Source of the DNA: Stutzerimonas nitrititolerans
Lineage (GTDB): Bacteria; Pseudomonadota; Gammaproteobacteria; Pseudomonadales; Pseudomonadaceae
Direction: 5' to 3'
Assembly (NCBI RefSeq): GCF_003696285.1
Contig: NZ_RFFL01000004.1
Coordinates: forward strand, 1 to 64,000
DNA: 64,000 nucleotides
Shown here: positions 44,487 to 53,517 of the stretch, piece after piece
Position numbering within the stretch: position 1 is the first letter of the stretch
Layout of the letters: each line of letters starts with the position of its first letter
The notes under the pieces: generated by a model
Told to the model about the DNA's origin: nothing
The model's input: the letters and a program-made list of their open reading frames with translations, nothing else
Database searches by the model: none
Position numbers and translations under genes: made by a program

Positions 44487-45899
44487 TCACTCCACGTCGA
44501 CCAACCTGGCCGCCATCTTCTGCTTGCTGTCCAGTTGAAAGAACAGCGCGGCGGCCAGCATCGACATGCCGCCAATGCACAGGAACGTCAGCTGGAATGC
44601 CCGCAGCACGGCCTCGCCGTCGGCGCCGGGCACCGTGAAGCCACCCAGCAAGGCCCCGGCCGAAGCGACGCCGAGACTCATCGACAGCTGCACCACCACC
44701 GACAACAGCCCATTGCCGCTGCTGGCATCCTGATAACTGAGCCCGACCAGGGTAACGGTGTTCATCGCCGTGAACTGCATCGAGTTGACCATGCCGATCA
44801 GGCTCAGGTGCAGCAGCAACAGCAGCGTGGGCGTCGCCGCATCGATGGTGGCCAGGCTGGCGATGAGGCTGCCCAGCAGCAAGGTGTTGCCGATGAGGAT
44901 GCGCCGATAACCGAGGCGGTCGATCAGCGGCTTGGCCAGCGGCTTGATCAGCATCGCGCCGGCCGCCAGCGGAATCATCATCATCCCCGCCTGCGCCGGT
45001 GAGTAACCCAACGCCACCTGCAGCAACAAGGGCAGCAGGAAGGGCAGCGCGCCACTGCCCAGCCGGGCGAACAGATTGCCGAAGATGCCGACCGCGAAAC
45101 TGCGGATACGGAACAGCGATGGGCTGAACAACGGCTTGTCCACATGCCCGGCACGCAACCAGTAGGCAGCCAGGCAAGCGCTGCCGATCACCATCAACAA
45201 CAGTACCCGCGCGTGCGGCATGTGCATTTCGCCCAGGCCTTCCAGCGCGATGGTGATCAGCACCATCGCCGCCCCGAACAGGATGAAACCGAAGGTATCG
45301 AAGCGTATCCGCTCGGTGCTTTTCAGGTCGGGCATGAAGCGAAACGCCGCGATGCCGCCCAGCAGCCCCACCGGCAGGTTGATCAGAAATATCCAGTGCC
45401 AGGACGCATACTCGACCAGCCAGCCACCCAGTGTCGGACCGATCAGCGGGCCGACCATGCCGGGCAACGCGATGAAGGTCATCACCCGCACGAATTCGCT
45501 GCGCGGATAGGCACGCAGCACTACCAGGCGCCCCACCGGCAGCATCAGCGCCCCACCCATGCCCTGTATCACACGCGAGATCACCAGCTGGTTGAAACTG
45601 GTGGACATCGCGCAGAACAGCGAACCGAGGGTGAACAGCACGATGGCGGAAAAGAAGATACGCCGCGTGCCGAAGCGGTCCGCCAGCCATCCCGACGCCG
45701 GAATCAGCAACGCCACGGTCAGCATGTAGGCGATGACCACGCCCTGCATGCGCAGCGGATTCTCGGCCAAATCCCGCGCCATGGCCGGCAGGGCCGTGTT
45801 GAGAATGGTGCCGTCGAGGGTTTGCATGAAGAACGCGATGGCGACGAGCCACGGCAGCACCCGGGCGGTGCGGGCGTCCAGCACAGCGGTTTGAGGCAT
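44487..45899 (-). CDS. MFS multidrug exporter, DHA2 (14-TM) type
   Basis: A 470-residue inner-membrane drug/proton antiporter starting MPQTAVLDARTARVL. It has the DHA2 signature TLDGTILNTALPAMARDL in the first helix, GWLADRFGTRRIFF in loop 2-3 and GRLVVLRAYPRSEFV further on. About fourteen hydrophobic segments are visible. The family includes EmrB- and MdtD-like exporters, so the substrate is unknown. It is divergent from the iron-uptake genes. A reading in another frame (44479-46017) lacks membrane segments and is a shadow. Confidence 0.92.
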   Translation of the reverse strand: MPQTAVLDARTARVLPWLVAIAFFMQTLDGTILNTALPAMARDLAENPLRMQGVVIAYMLTVALLIPASGWLADRFGTRRIFFSAIVLFTLGSLFCAMSTSFNQLVISRVIQGMGGALMLPVGRLVVLRAYPRSEFVRVMTFIALPGMVGPLIGPTLGGWLVEYASWHWIFLINLPVGLLGGIAAFRFMPDLKSTERIRFDTFGFILFGAAMVLITIALEGLGEMHMPHARVLLLMVIGSACLAAYWLRAGHVDKPLFSPSLFRIRSFAVGIFGNLFARLGSGALPFLLPLLLQVALGYSPAQAGMMMIPLAAGAMLIKPLAKPLIDRLGYRRILIGNTLLLGSLIASLATIDAATPTLLLLLHLSLIGMVNSMQFTAMNTVTLVGLSYQDASSGNGLLSVVVQLSMSLGVASAGALLGGFTVPGADGEAVLRAFQLTFLCIGGMSMLAAALFFQLDSKQKMAARLVDVE

Positions 45900-46136
45900 G
45901 GGCTTCCCTGATTGAAAAATGCATATGGTAGGCCGCGAGCCAGCTCGATACACAGCTCATTTCCGCTCGCGGCGCTTTCCTGAACGTCGCCGCGCGGTCT
46001 GATGAACCGGCTCGCAAGGGTGTGACAACTTAACGCAGCGGGATACTCGCAGCCCTTTTCAACCGCGCGCTTGAGCCTTCTGAGCCTTCACCTCAGAGCA
46101 GACCCGCCCTATACGTAACAAAGTATTTCGTTCAGA

Positions 46137-46155
46137 ATTGACGCGAATCATTATC
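46137..46155. promoter_or_regulatory. Fur box upstream of ftrA
   Basis: The 19-bp site ends in AATCATTATC, a complete match to the right half of the Fur consensus; overall 13 of 19 positions agree. It lies about 60 bp before ftrA in the 316-bp gap to the divergent MFS gene, so Fur should repress the ftr operon when iron is plentiful. Nothing else was recognised in this gap. Confidence 0.75.
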
Positions 46156-46215
46156 GTTAAGTCTTGCGGATGCGAGTCTTGCTTCGTCATTCATAACGCT
46201 CCTCACGGAGGCTAC

Positions 46216-46749
46216 ATGCGTATTCCCGTTACCCTCGCCATCGCATCGCTGATGCTGACGCCCCTCGCCCAAGCCAAGGAATACCCCATCGGTGAACCGC
46301 AGCAATGCGGCGGCATGGAAGTCGGCGCAGTGTATCTGCAGCCGGTGGAGATGGAGCCGGCCGGCATGATGCGCGCCACGGCCGAATCCGACATTCACCT
46401 GGAAGCCGACATCGCCGCCACCGAAGACAACCGCAACGGCTGGCAGGAAGGCAGCTTCGTGCCCTACCTGAACATCAAGTATTCCCTGAGCAAGAAAGGC
46501 TCGGACGAGAAGATCGAAGGCGACTTCCACCCGATGGTGGCCAACGACGGCCCGCATTACGGTGACAACGTCAAGCTGATGGGCCCCGGCAAGTATCAGC
46601 TGACCTTCACCATCCTGCCGCCGGGCGGTGGTCACACCATGTTCGGCCGCCACGTCGACAAGGAAACCGGCGTCGCGCCCTGGTTCGAACGCTGCGAACT
46701 GAACTACGAGTTCACTTACGCCGGCATCGGCAAGAAAGGCGGCTATTGA
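46216..46749 (+). CDS. ftrA: Periplasmic iron-binding protein FtrA/P19 (Tpd family)
   Basis: A 177-residue protein with signal peptide MRIPVTLAIASLMLTPLAQA, followed by the mature Tpd/P19 fold: EYPIGEPQQCGGMEVGAVYLQPVEM, HLEADIAATEDN, GFWQEG-like loop and a Met/His-rich metal site (HYGDNVKLMGPG, HTMFGRHVDKETGV). P19-type proteins bind Cu and Fe and deliver iron to an Ftr1 permease. It starts a four-gene operon, ftrABCD, behind a Fur box. The ATG at 46138 lacks a signal peptide at the right place and was rejected. Confidence 0.92.
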   Translation: MRIPVTLAIASLMLTPLAQAKEYPIGEPQQCGGMEVGAVYLQPVEMEPAGMMRATAESDIHLEADIAATEDNRNGWQEGSFVPYLNIKYSLSKKGSDEKIEGDFHPMVANDGPHYGDNVKLMGPGKYQLTFTILPPGGGHTMFGRHVDKETGVAPWFERCELNYEFTYAGIGKKGGY

Positions 46750-46763
46750 GCCGGAGGCCAGCC

Positions 46764-47096
46764 ATGCGACGCGTCCTGTTGCACCTGCTGCCCCTGTTCG
46801 TCGTCGGCTTTGCCGGCGGCGCCCAGGCTGGCCTGCCCACTTACGAGCTGACCATCCGCGACGGCCATTTCGAGCCGGCGACCCTGGAGGTGCCGGCCCG
46901 TCAGCGTTTCAAGATCATCATCAACAACGCCGGCAGCGGCCCGACCGAATTCGAGAGCACGCCGCTGCGAGTGGAAAAGGTCCTCTCGGCCGGCGTCACC
47001 TCGTTCGTCGTGATTCACCCGCTGAAACCGGGCCGCTATCCCTTCTTCGACGAGTTCCACATGGATCTTCCCGAAGGGGAAATCATCGCCAAGTAG
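46764..47096 (+). CDS. ftrB: Periplasmic cupredoxin-like protein FtrB
   Basis: A 110-residue exported protein: signal peptide MRRVLLHLLPLFVVGFAGGAQA, then a small cupredoxin-type beta fold (YELTIRDGHFEPATLEVPARQRFKIIINNAGSGPTEFES...GRYPFFDEFH). In FtrABCD systems this partner is proposed to oxidise Fe2+ before transport. It follows ftrA by 14 bp. Confidence 0.9.
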   Translation: MRRVLLHLLPLFVVGFAGGAQAGLPTYELTIRDGHFEPATLEVPARQRFKIIINNAGSGPTEFESTPLRVEKVLSAGVTSFVVIHPLKPGRYPFFDEFHMDLPEGEIIAK

Positions 47097-47174
47097 TCCC
47101 TGTGGTCTGCACGGCCAGGGTCTCGATCTCGACAGACCGAACCCGCCATCAGGCCACCCAACAGGAGAAGCGCC

Positions 47175-48032
47175 ATGGGCCAATCCATGTTCATCGTCTG
47201 GCGTGAAAGCGTCGAGGCCCTGCTGGTCATCGGCATTCTGCACGCCTGGCTGAGCCAGCAACCGGATAATCGCCATGCGTTGCGCATGCTCTGGGGTGGC
47301 GTGGCCGCCGGGCTTGGCCTGGCGACGCTGCTGGCCTGGGGCATTCTCAGCGCTGGCGACTGGCTGGCCGGCCCGGCGGGCGAATGGTTCCAGTGCGCCA
47401 TGCTGCTGGTGGCCAGCCTGCTGATCCTGCAGATGGTCGGCTGGATGCATCACCACGGGCGCGACCTCAAGCGCAGCCTGATCGACAACGCCAGCGCACA
47501 CCTGAGTCAGGGCAGCGGCATCGGCCTGCTGGTGCTGGCGATGCTCGCCGTGGCCCGCGAGGGGAGCGAGACGGTGGTGTTTCTCTATGGCATCGGCCAT
47601 CAACAGCAAGGCACGGACCTGATGGGCTTCGCCATCGGCGGCGTGCTCGGCTTCGTCCTGGCGTTGCTCAGCTACGCCGCGCTGCAAGCCGGCAGCCGGC
47701 TGTTTTCCTGGAAGCGTTTCTTCAAGGTCAGCGAAGCCCTGTTGCTGCTGCTCGGCGCGGCCCTGCTGATGGCCGGGCTCGACCGCTTCAGCGGCCAGTT
47801 GATGGGCATGGACATTCCGGAAGTGTTCTACAGCCTCTTCGGCGATCCGCTCTGGGACACCTCCGCCCTGCTCGATGACGGCAGCACCCTGGGCAGCACC
47901 GTCGCGGGGCTCACCGGCTACCGCGCCATGCCATCGCTCGCCGCCGTGGTGCTGATGGGGCTGTACTGGCTGGCCGTCTGGGCCTGGTTGCGAGCGAAAC
48001 CGGAGGCTCGTCTGGAGGCTCGCGTCGCATGA
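47175..48032 (+). CDS. ftrC: FTR1-type iron permease FtrC
   Basis: The 285-residue inner-membrane iron channel. It has the two REXXE motifs that define Ftr1/EfeU permeases, RESVE at 10-14 and REGSE at 128-132, and about seven membrane segments. It lies 78 bp after ftrB and overlaps ftrD by 4 bp (ATGA). Confidence 0.95.
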   Translation: MGQSMFIVWRESVEALLVIGILHAWLSQQPDNRHALRMLWGGVAAGLGLATLLAWGILSAGDWLAGPAGEWFQCAMLLVASLLILQMVGWMHHHGRDLKRSLIDNASAHLSQGSGIGLLVLAMLAVAREGSETVVFLYGIGHQQQGTDLMGFAIGGVLGFVLALLSYAALQAGSRLFSWKRFFKVSEALLLLLGAALLMAGLDRFSGQLMGMDIPEVFYSLFGDPLWDTSALLDDGSTLGSTVAGLTGYRAMPSLAAVVLMGLYWLAVWAWLRAKPEARLEARVA

Positions 48033-49405
48033 TCACCAACGCTCCCTGGCTGGCGCGCGTCGGTAATCTGCTGCGCCAGCATGCCAAGGCCATCCGGCTG
48101 ATCCAGTGGCTGGTAGTCGGCTTTTATCTGATCCTGCTGCTGGTGCCAGCCGTCCTCTCACTGCCGCCGTCCGAGGCGCGCATGCTCGACAACATCACGG
48201 TGTTCGCCCAGTTCCTGTTCTGGGGGCTATGGTGGCCCTTCGTGCTGCTGTCGATGGTGTTCTTCGGCCGTCTCTGGTGCGGCGTGCTCTGTCCGGAAGG
48301 CTCGCTCAGCGAATGGATCAGCTGGCGCGGGCTGAACAAGGGCACACCGCGCTGGATCCGCTGGAGCGGCTGGCCGACCGTCGCCTTCATTCTGACCACC
48401 GTCTACGGCCAGCTGATCAGCGTGTACGACTATGGCCGGGCCGCAGCGCTGATTCTCGGCGGCTCGACCGTGGCCGCGATGCTGGTGGGCTTTCTCTACG
48501 GACGTGGCAAGCGCGTCTGGTGCCGGCATCTGTGCCCGGTGAGCGGCGTGTTCAGCCTGCTCGCGCGCCTGGCGCCGGTCCACTACAAGGTGGACGAGGA
48601 GCGCTGGCAGGCCAATCAGGGGCCGCACCTGCCCACGCCAAACTGCGCGCCGCTGATCGACATCCGCCGCATGCAAGGCAACAGCGACTGCCATGCCTGC
48701 GGTCGCTGCAGCGGCCAGCGCGGTGCCGTCGCGCTGAGCGCACGCTCGCCCAACCAGGAAATCCTCATCGTCGGCAACCCGCCACAACATGGCCACTGGG
48801 ACAGTACCTTGCTGCTGTTCGGCATGATCGGCCTGGCGATGGGCGCCTTCCAGTGGACGGTCAGCCCCTGGTTCATCACGCTCAAGCAGACCGCCGCCGA
48901 ATGGCTGGTGGATCGCGATATCTTCTGGCCGCTCGAAGCCAACGCGCCCTGGTGGCTGCTGACGCACTATCCGCAGGCCAACGATGCCTTCAGCTGGCTC
49001 GATGGCGCGGCGATCCTGAGCTATATCGGCGCCAGTTCGCTGGTGATCGGCGGCGCGCTCTGGTTGCTGCTGCGTGGCGCGGTACGCCTGATGAGCCGGG
49101 GCGACAACCTGTTCCACCACCTGGCGCTGACCTTGACGCCGCTCGGCGGGGCCGGGCTGTTTCTCGGCCTCTCGGCGACGACCATCAAGCTGCTGCGTTA
49201 TGAAGGTTTCATCCTCGCCTGGGCGCAGCCAACCCGAGCGCTGATGCTGGCCGGCGCGGTCGCCTGGAGTCTCTACCTGGCCTGGCAGGTGATCAGCCGC
49301 CACGGCGCCAACGGCCTGCGCCGACTGACCGCCTTTGCCTGTGTAGGCCTGGGCACCGCGGTCGTCGGCTATGGTTGGTATCTGCAGTTCTGGGGCTGGA
49401 GCTGA
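48029..49405 (+). CDS. ftrD: Membrane polyferredoxin FtrD
   Basis: A 458-residue membrane Fe-S protein of the NapH/FixG-like group. Membrane helices alternate with cysteine motifs WCGVLCPEG, WCRHLCPVSG and CHACGRCSGQRGAV that can hold 4Fe-4S clusters. In FtrABCD it is thought to take up electrons released by iron oxidation in the periplasm. It is the last gene of the operon and converges on nrdG with a 27-bp gap. Confidence 0.9.
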   Translation: MITNAPWLARVGNLLRQHAKAIRLIQWLVVGFYLILLLVPAVLSLPPSEARMLDNITVFAQFLFWGLWWPFVLLSMVFFGRLWCGVLCPEGSLSEWISWRGLNKGTPRWIRWSGWPTVAFILTTVYGQLISVYDYGRAAALILGGSTVAAMLVGFLYGRGKRVWCRHLCPVSGVFSLLARLAPVHYKVDEERWQANQGPHLPTPNCAPLIDIRRMQGNSDCHACGRCSGQRGAVALSARSPNQEILIVGNPPQHGHWDSTLLLFGMIGLAMGAFQWTVSPWFITLKQTAAEWLVDRDIFWPLEANAPWWLLTHYPQANDAFSWLDGAAILSYIGASSLVIGGALWLLLRGAVRLMSRGDNLFHHLALTLTPLGGAGLFLGLSATTIKLLRYEGFILAWAQPTRALMLAGAVAWSLYLAWQVISRHGANGLRRLTAFACVGLGTAVVGYGWYLQFWGWS

Positions 49406-49432
49406 GGTTCGCGGGATCGAGCCATGCCCTGC

Positions 49433-50128
49433 TCAACCGCGCAATACGAATGATGGAAACAGCTTGCCCATGCGCTCCCACAGACGCAGCTGATCATGGG
49501 GGGCGCGGCTGTCCGGCAGGCTCTCGTCGAGCATCCGAGCGGTGCGCACGCATTGCACGACGAAGCGTTCGACACCTTGCCTGCGCAGGCGCTGGGCCAT
49601 CTGCCAGAGCCGATCGGCATCGAACAGGTGCCAGTGCACGGTGGTGCGGCATTCATGGGCGACGCCGCTGTCGAGCAGATGCTCGAGGCTTTTCCAGTTG
49701 GCTTGGCCGCTTCCCTCCACACCGGTGATCAGTGTGCTGTGCTCCGGCAGGGCCTTGATGTCGAAACCCACCCAGTCCACCAGCGGCAGTACCTGGCGAA
49801 ACAGCCTGGGTTTGATCCCGGCACTGTGCAGGCCGACCTTGAAGCCCATGGCGCGTACCTGGGCAATCGCCTCGGGCAAGGCCAGTTGCAGGGTCGGTTC
49901 ACCGCCGCTGAAGACGACCGCCTCGAGCAGGCCGACGCGCTGTTTCAGGAAGTCGATAATTTCCTCCCAGGGTCTTTCCTGCGCGCCGCAGGCCGGGATC
50001 AGCTGCGGATTGTGACAGTAGCGACAGCGCCAGCCACAACCCTGGCAGAACAGCACGCAGGCCAGGTGATCGGGAAAATCCAGAGTGGTCAGGGGGACCA
50101 GCCCCCCGACCCGCAGGTTTGCCGTCAC
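49433..50128 (-). CDS. nrdG: Anaerobic RNR-activating radical SAM enzyme NrdG
   Basis: NrdG makes the glycyl radical of the class III ribonucleotide reductase. The 231 residues start at a GTG (MTANLRVGGLVPLTTLDFP) overlapping the stop of the small radical-domain gene (GTGA). The radical-SAM cluster motif CQGCGWRCRYC and the SAM-contact stretch FSGGEPTLQ are clear. This is the longer NrdG2-like form. A reading from 50323 only adds the preceding gene in another frame. Confidence 0.93.
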   Translation of the reverse strand: MTANLRVGGLVPLTTLDFPDHLACVLFCQGCGWRCRYCHNPQLIPACGAQERPWEEIIDFLKQRVGLLEAVVFSGGEPTLQLALPEAIAQVRAMGFKVGLHSAGIKPRLFRQVLPLVDWVGFDIKALPEHSTLITGVEGSGQANWKSLEHLLDSGVAHECRTTVHWHLFDADRLWQMAQRLRRQGVERFVVQCVRTARMLDESLPDSRAPHDQLRLWERMGKLFPSFVLRG

Positions 50129-50289
50129 GCCGCAGCGACCCGGGCAGCAGCCTCGGTGAAGTGCTGACGCTCCTGGTGCTCGGACTGCTTGCCGGGATTG
50201 AACGCGGCGACCGGGCGGTGATACCCCATGACGCGGGTCCAGACTTCGCAGCGCTGGCGTTGGGCTTCGGGCAGTTGGCTGGCTTTCAT
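50125..50289 (-). CDS. nrdD: Detached glycyl-radical domain of class III RNR
   Basis: A 54-residue protein with its own AAGGAG ribosome site 7 bp before the ATG. RCEVWTRVMGYHRPV and FNPGKQSEHQERQHF match the extreme C-terminus of NrdD proteins, where the radical-carrying glycine sits in an RVxGY motif; Gly22 is the candidate here. The large NrdD encoded upstream ends just after its zinc-binding motif and lacks this segment. The gene is coupled to nrdG by a GTGA overlap. It may therefore supply the radical domain in trans. Family placement is firm; function in trans is inference. Confidence 0.8.
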   Translation of the reverse strand: MKASQLPEAQRQRCEVWTRVMGYHRPVAAFNPGKQSEHQERQHFTEAAARVAAA

Positions 50290-50330
50290 ATGTGGCTCCT
50301 TCAATAACGGATGGGTGAAACATTGATCGC

Positions 50331-50422
50331 TCCTACGCTCTGCGTGGGAACGCTGGTCACGACGCTCCGCGTCGTTGGGACGCGGAGCGTCCCGCTGCAG
50401 GTCCCCACGCGGGAGCGTAGGA
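50331..50422. repeat. Dispersed palindromic repeat, copy 2
   Basis: TCCTACGCTC...GCGTGGG is answered by CCCACGC...GAGCGTAGGA, with an inner GGGACGCGGAGCGTCCC palindrome. It is related to the element at 34-114. This copy lies exactly between nrdD and the detached radical-domain gene. Confidence 0.75.
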
Positions 50423-50507
50423 ACCATCTTCGAATCGGTGCATGGCTGGTTCGCGAGCAAGGACTCGGCGTCCCCCTCGCTCCTACACGATCAGGCCGGG
50501 TGCTTTT

Positions 50508-52505
50508 TTAATCCTGCTGTTTGGCCAGCAGCGTCTCGTCGCATTTCGGGCAGAACTCGTGCTCACCGGCCAGGTAACCGTGCACGGGGCAGATGGAGAA
50601 TGTCGGGGTGACCGTCAAATAAGGCAGCCGGAAACGACCGAGCGCCTTGCGCACCAGGTTCTTGCAGGCCTGGGCCGACGAAATCTGCTCGGCCATGTAC
50701 AGGTGCAGCACGGTGCCGCCGGTGTACTTGGTCTGCAGTTCGTCCTGCAGCGCCAGCGCCTCGAAGGGATCGTCGGTGAAGCCCACCGGCAGCTGCGAGG
50801 AGTTGGTGTAGTACGGCGCCTCGGCCGTGCCCGCCTGGAGGATGTCCGGGAAGCGCTTGCGGTCTTCCTTGGCGAAGCGGTAGGTGGTGCCTTCGGCCGG
50901 CGTGGCTTCGAGGTTGTAGAGATGGCCGGTTTCTTCCTGGAAGCGCACCAGCACTGCCCGCACATGGTCCAGCAGCTCGATGGCCAGGGCGCGGCCGGCC
51001 GGCGTGTGCAGGCCTTCGGCGTCCTCGGTGAAATTGCGGACCATCTCGTGCAGGCCGTTCACGCCGATGGTGGAGAAGTGATTGCGCAGCGTGCCCAGGT
51101 AGCGCTTGGTGTAGGGATAGAGCCCGGCATCCATGTGATGCTGGATGACCTTGCGCTTGACCTCGAGGCTTTCCTTGGCCATTTCCAGCAGCGCATCGAG
51201 GTGCTCGTACAATCCGCGGCGATCACCCTGATGCAGGTAGCCCAGGCGCGCGCAGTTGATGGTCACCACGCCGAGCGAGCCGGTCTGCTCGGCGGAGCCG
51301 AACAGACCGCCGCCACGCTTGAGCAGCTCGCGCACGTCCAGCTGCAGGCGGCAGCACATGGAGCGCACCTGGTTGGGCTGCATGTCCGAGTTGAGGAAGT
51401 TCTGGAAGTACGGCAGGCCGTAACGCGCCGTCATCTCGAACAGGCGGTCGGCGTTTTCGCTGTCCCAGGGAAAGTCGTGGGTGATGTTGTAGGTCGGAAT
51501 CGGGAAGGTGAACACCCGGCCGAGGCCGTCGCCGGCCTGCATGACCTCTATATAGGCGCGGTTGATCAGCTCCATTTCCGCCTGCAGGTCGCCATAGGCG
51601 AAGGGCATCTCCTCACCGCCGATGTAGGGAATCTGCTCGCGCAGATCCTCCGGGCAGACCCAGTCGAAGGTCAGGTTGGTGAAGGGCGTCTGCGTGCCCC
51701 AGCGCGACGGCACGTTGAGGTTGTAGATGAACTCCTGGATGGCCTGGCGGATTTCGCCATAGCTCAGGTCGTCCTTGCGCACGAAAGGCGCCAGATAGGT
51801 ATCGAAGGAGCTGAACGCCTGGGCGCCGGCCCACTCGTTCTGCAGCGTACCGAGGAAATTGACCATCTGCCCCAGCGCGCTGGACAGATGCTTCGGAGGC
51901 CCGGCCTCGACCCGTCCGGGAATGCCGTTGAAGCCCTCGTTGAGCAGCGAACGCAGCGACCAGCCGGCGCAGTAGCCGGCCAGCATGTCGAGGTCGTGGA
52001 TATGCAGGTCGCCCTCGCGATGTGCGGTGCCGATCTCCGGACTGTAAACCTCGTCCAGCCAGTAGTTGGCCGTGACCTTACCGGACACGTTGAGAATCAG
52101 CCCGCCCAGCGAATAGCCCTGGTTGGCGTTGGCGCGCACGCGCCAGTCCTCGCGGGAGAGGTACTCGTTCATCGAGGAGGCGACATCGACGATGGCCTTG
52201 CGGTCGCGGCGCAGACGCCCATGCCGCTCGCGATAGACGATGTAGGCACGCGCAGTGGCGTAGTGTCCCGCCTCCATCAGCACCCGCTCGACGGTGTCCT
52301 GCACCAGCTCCACGTCCACGACCCGCCGCCGGAGTCGTGCCTGAATGCCCTCCGCCAACACCTGCGCCGTCGCGATATCGAATTCGCCCGTTGCGCTGCC
52401 CGCCGCCTCGATTGCCCGAGCGATCTTGTCGCGTTCAAAGGCCACCAGGCGCCCATCGCGCTTACGCAACGAAACCGGGTGTCTGTACTCTGCAAGTTCG
52501 CTCAT
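50508..52505 (-). CDS. nrdD: Class III anaerobic ribonucleotide reductase NrdD, lacking C-terminal radical domain
   Basis: NrdD makes deoxyribonucleotides without oxygen. The 665-residue protein has an ATP-cone (about 5-100, LRKRDGRLVAFERDKIARAIEAAG), the ten-stranded barrel core (WSLRSLLNEGFNGIPG, YGEIRQAIQEFIYNLNVPSRWGTQTPFTNL, MCCRLQLDVRELLKRGGG) and a C-terminal zinc motif CPVHGYLAGEHEFCPKCDE (Cys639, 652, 655). It stops at residue 665, before the RVxGY radical loop that normally ends the family. That loop is encoded separately 219 bp downstream. An Anr/Dnr box and -10 element precede it. Confidence 0.93.
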   Translation of the reverse strand: MSELAEYRHPVSLRKRDGRLVAFERDKIARAIEAAGSATGEFDIATAQVLAEGIQARLRRRVVDVELVQDTVERVLMEAGHYATARAYIVYRERHGRLRRDRKAIVDVASSMNEYLSREDWRVRANANQGYSLGGLILNVSGKVTANYWLDEVYSPEIGTAHREGDLHIHDLDMLAGYCAGWSLRSLLNEGFNGIPGRVEAGPPKHLSSALGQMVNFLGTLQNEWAGAQAFSSFDTYLAPFVRKDDLSYGEIRQAIQEFIYNLNVPSRWGTQTPFTNLTFDWVCPEDLREQIPYIGGEEMPFAYGDLQAEMELINRAYIEVMQAGDGLGRVFTFPIPTYNITHDFPWDSENADRLFEMTARYGLPYFQNFLNSDMQPNQVRSMCCRLQLDVRELLKRGGGLFGSAEQTGSLGVVTINCARLGYLHQGDRRGLYEHLDALLEMAKESLEVKRKVIQHHMDAGLYPYTKRYLGTLRNHFSTIGVNGLHEMVRNFTEDAEGLHTPAGRALAIELLDHVRAVLVRFQEETGHLYNLEATPAEGTTYRFAKEDRKRFPDILQAGTAEAPYYTNSSQLPVGFTDDPFEALALQDELQTKYTGGTVLHLYMAEQISSAQACKNLVRKALGRFRLPYLTVTPTFSICPVHGYLAGEHEFCPKCDETLLAKQQD

Positions 52506-52562
52506 TGCAACCCCATCACCATATATAGATTAAAAATAACCACCAGACACAAGATGATGTGC

Positions 52563-52604
52563 AATGTAGGGAATATGGCCGGATAACGAATTGACCATGG
52601 TCAA
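52563..52604 (-). promoter_or_regulatory. Anr/Dnr-type promoter of nrdD
   Basis: TTGACCATGGTCAA (52591-52604) is a consensus FNR/Anr box (TTGAC-N4-GTCAA). On the minus strand a TACATT -10-like element at 52568-52563 puts the start near 52556, with the box centred about 41.5 bp upstream, the class II activation geometry. The palindrome could also act on the divergent dnr, but no good -10 was seen on that side. Confidence 0.8.
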
Positions 52605-52741
52605 TTTGGACGGGCTGTTTTTCGCGCCGTGGCCGGTCTACCTACGACGGGCGATCTTGTCTGGGATCAAGGAAGGATGGGCGCGCGATTTTCTAGGATG
52701 CAGCCTCGAACAATCCCGGTCCCGCGCCAGGGGAGGAAACC

Positions 52742-53419
52742 ATGCTCACCGAAACATCCTTGATCGCGGAGCTGCGTCGTCATCACCTGTTCGCCCGGCT
52801 GCCCGAAGCCTCGCTGCAGGAGGTATGTGCTTCGGCCAATCTCAAGCGCTTGCCGGTCGGCGCAGCCCTGTTCCACCAGGGCGACAAGGCCGATCGCTTC
52901 TATTTCCTGTTCAGCGGCCAGGTGAAACTGCACCGGGTCGTCAGTGACGGCCAGGAGAAGCTGGTGGAAATCATTCGCCCCGGCGAGTCTTTCGCCGAAG
53001 CCCTGCTGTTCACCGGCGCACCCAACTATCCGGTCAGCGCCACGGCACTCAAGGCCAGCCTGGTAGCCAGCCTGCACGGCGCGCATTACCGCCGCATGCT
53101 CGAAGAACACCCGAGCATCTGCCTGGATATCCTGGCCACGCTCAGCATCCGACTGCACCAGCGCCTCAATGAAATCGACACCCTGACACTGGCCAACGCC
53201 AGCCACCGGGTGGTGCGTTTTCTGTACCAGGCCCAGGAAGGCGAAAGCGGCGTGGTTACGCTGGACGTGCCCAAGCGCCTGATCGCCTCGAAGCTGGGGA
53301 TCCAGCCGGAAACCTTCTCGCGCATCCTGCATCGGTTGATCGACTCGGGCATGATCGCCGTGCAGCGACGACGCATCGAGATCCTCGACAGCAAGGGCCT
53401 GGCGGCCTATCAGGAATAG
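52742..53419 (+). CDS. dnr: Crp/Fnr-family regulator Dnr
   Basis: A 225-residue heme-type regulator of denitrification and nitrate respiration. The cyclic-nucleotide-like sensor domain (about 15-130, GAALFHQGDKADRFYFLFSGQVKLHR) is followed by a long dimer helix and a C-terminal winged helix (KRLIASKLGIQPETFSRILHRL). It lacks the N-terminal cysteine cluster of Anr/FNR, which points to the NO-responsive DNR type. It is divergent from nrdD across an FNR-type box. DNR recognises the same kind of TTGAT-N4-ATCAA site as Anr. Confidence 0.88.
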   Translation: MLTETSLIAELRRHHLFARLPEASLQEVCASANLKRLPVGAALFHQGDKADRFYFLFSGQVKLHRVVSDGQEKLVEIIRPGESFAEALLFTGAPNYPVSATALKASLVASLHGAHYRRMLEEHPSICLDILATLSIRLHQRLNEIDTLTLANASHRVVRFLYQAQEGESGVVTLDVPKRLIASKLGIQPETFSRILHRLIDSGMIAVQRRRIEILDSKGLAAYQE

Positions 53420-53517
53420 GCTGCGACCGATTGCCCCAGGGTTCTTGATTGCCGTCAACGCCCCCGGAAGGCTCGAGAGGAGATACTCGCCGGGTCAAAT
53501 TGCCAGAGGAGAACGCC

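Noticed and set aside
44479-46017. 512-codon frame overlapping the MFS gene
   Set aside because: It lacks hydrophobic segments, whereas the overlapping frame encodes a complete 14-helix exporter with DHA2 motifs.
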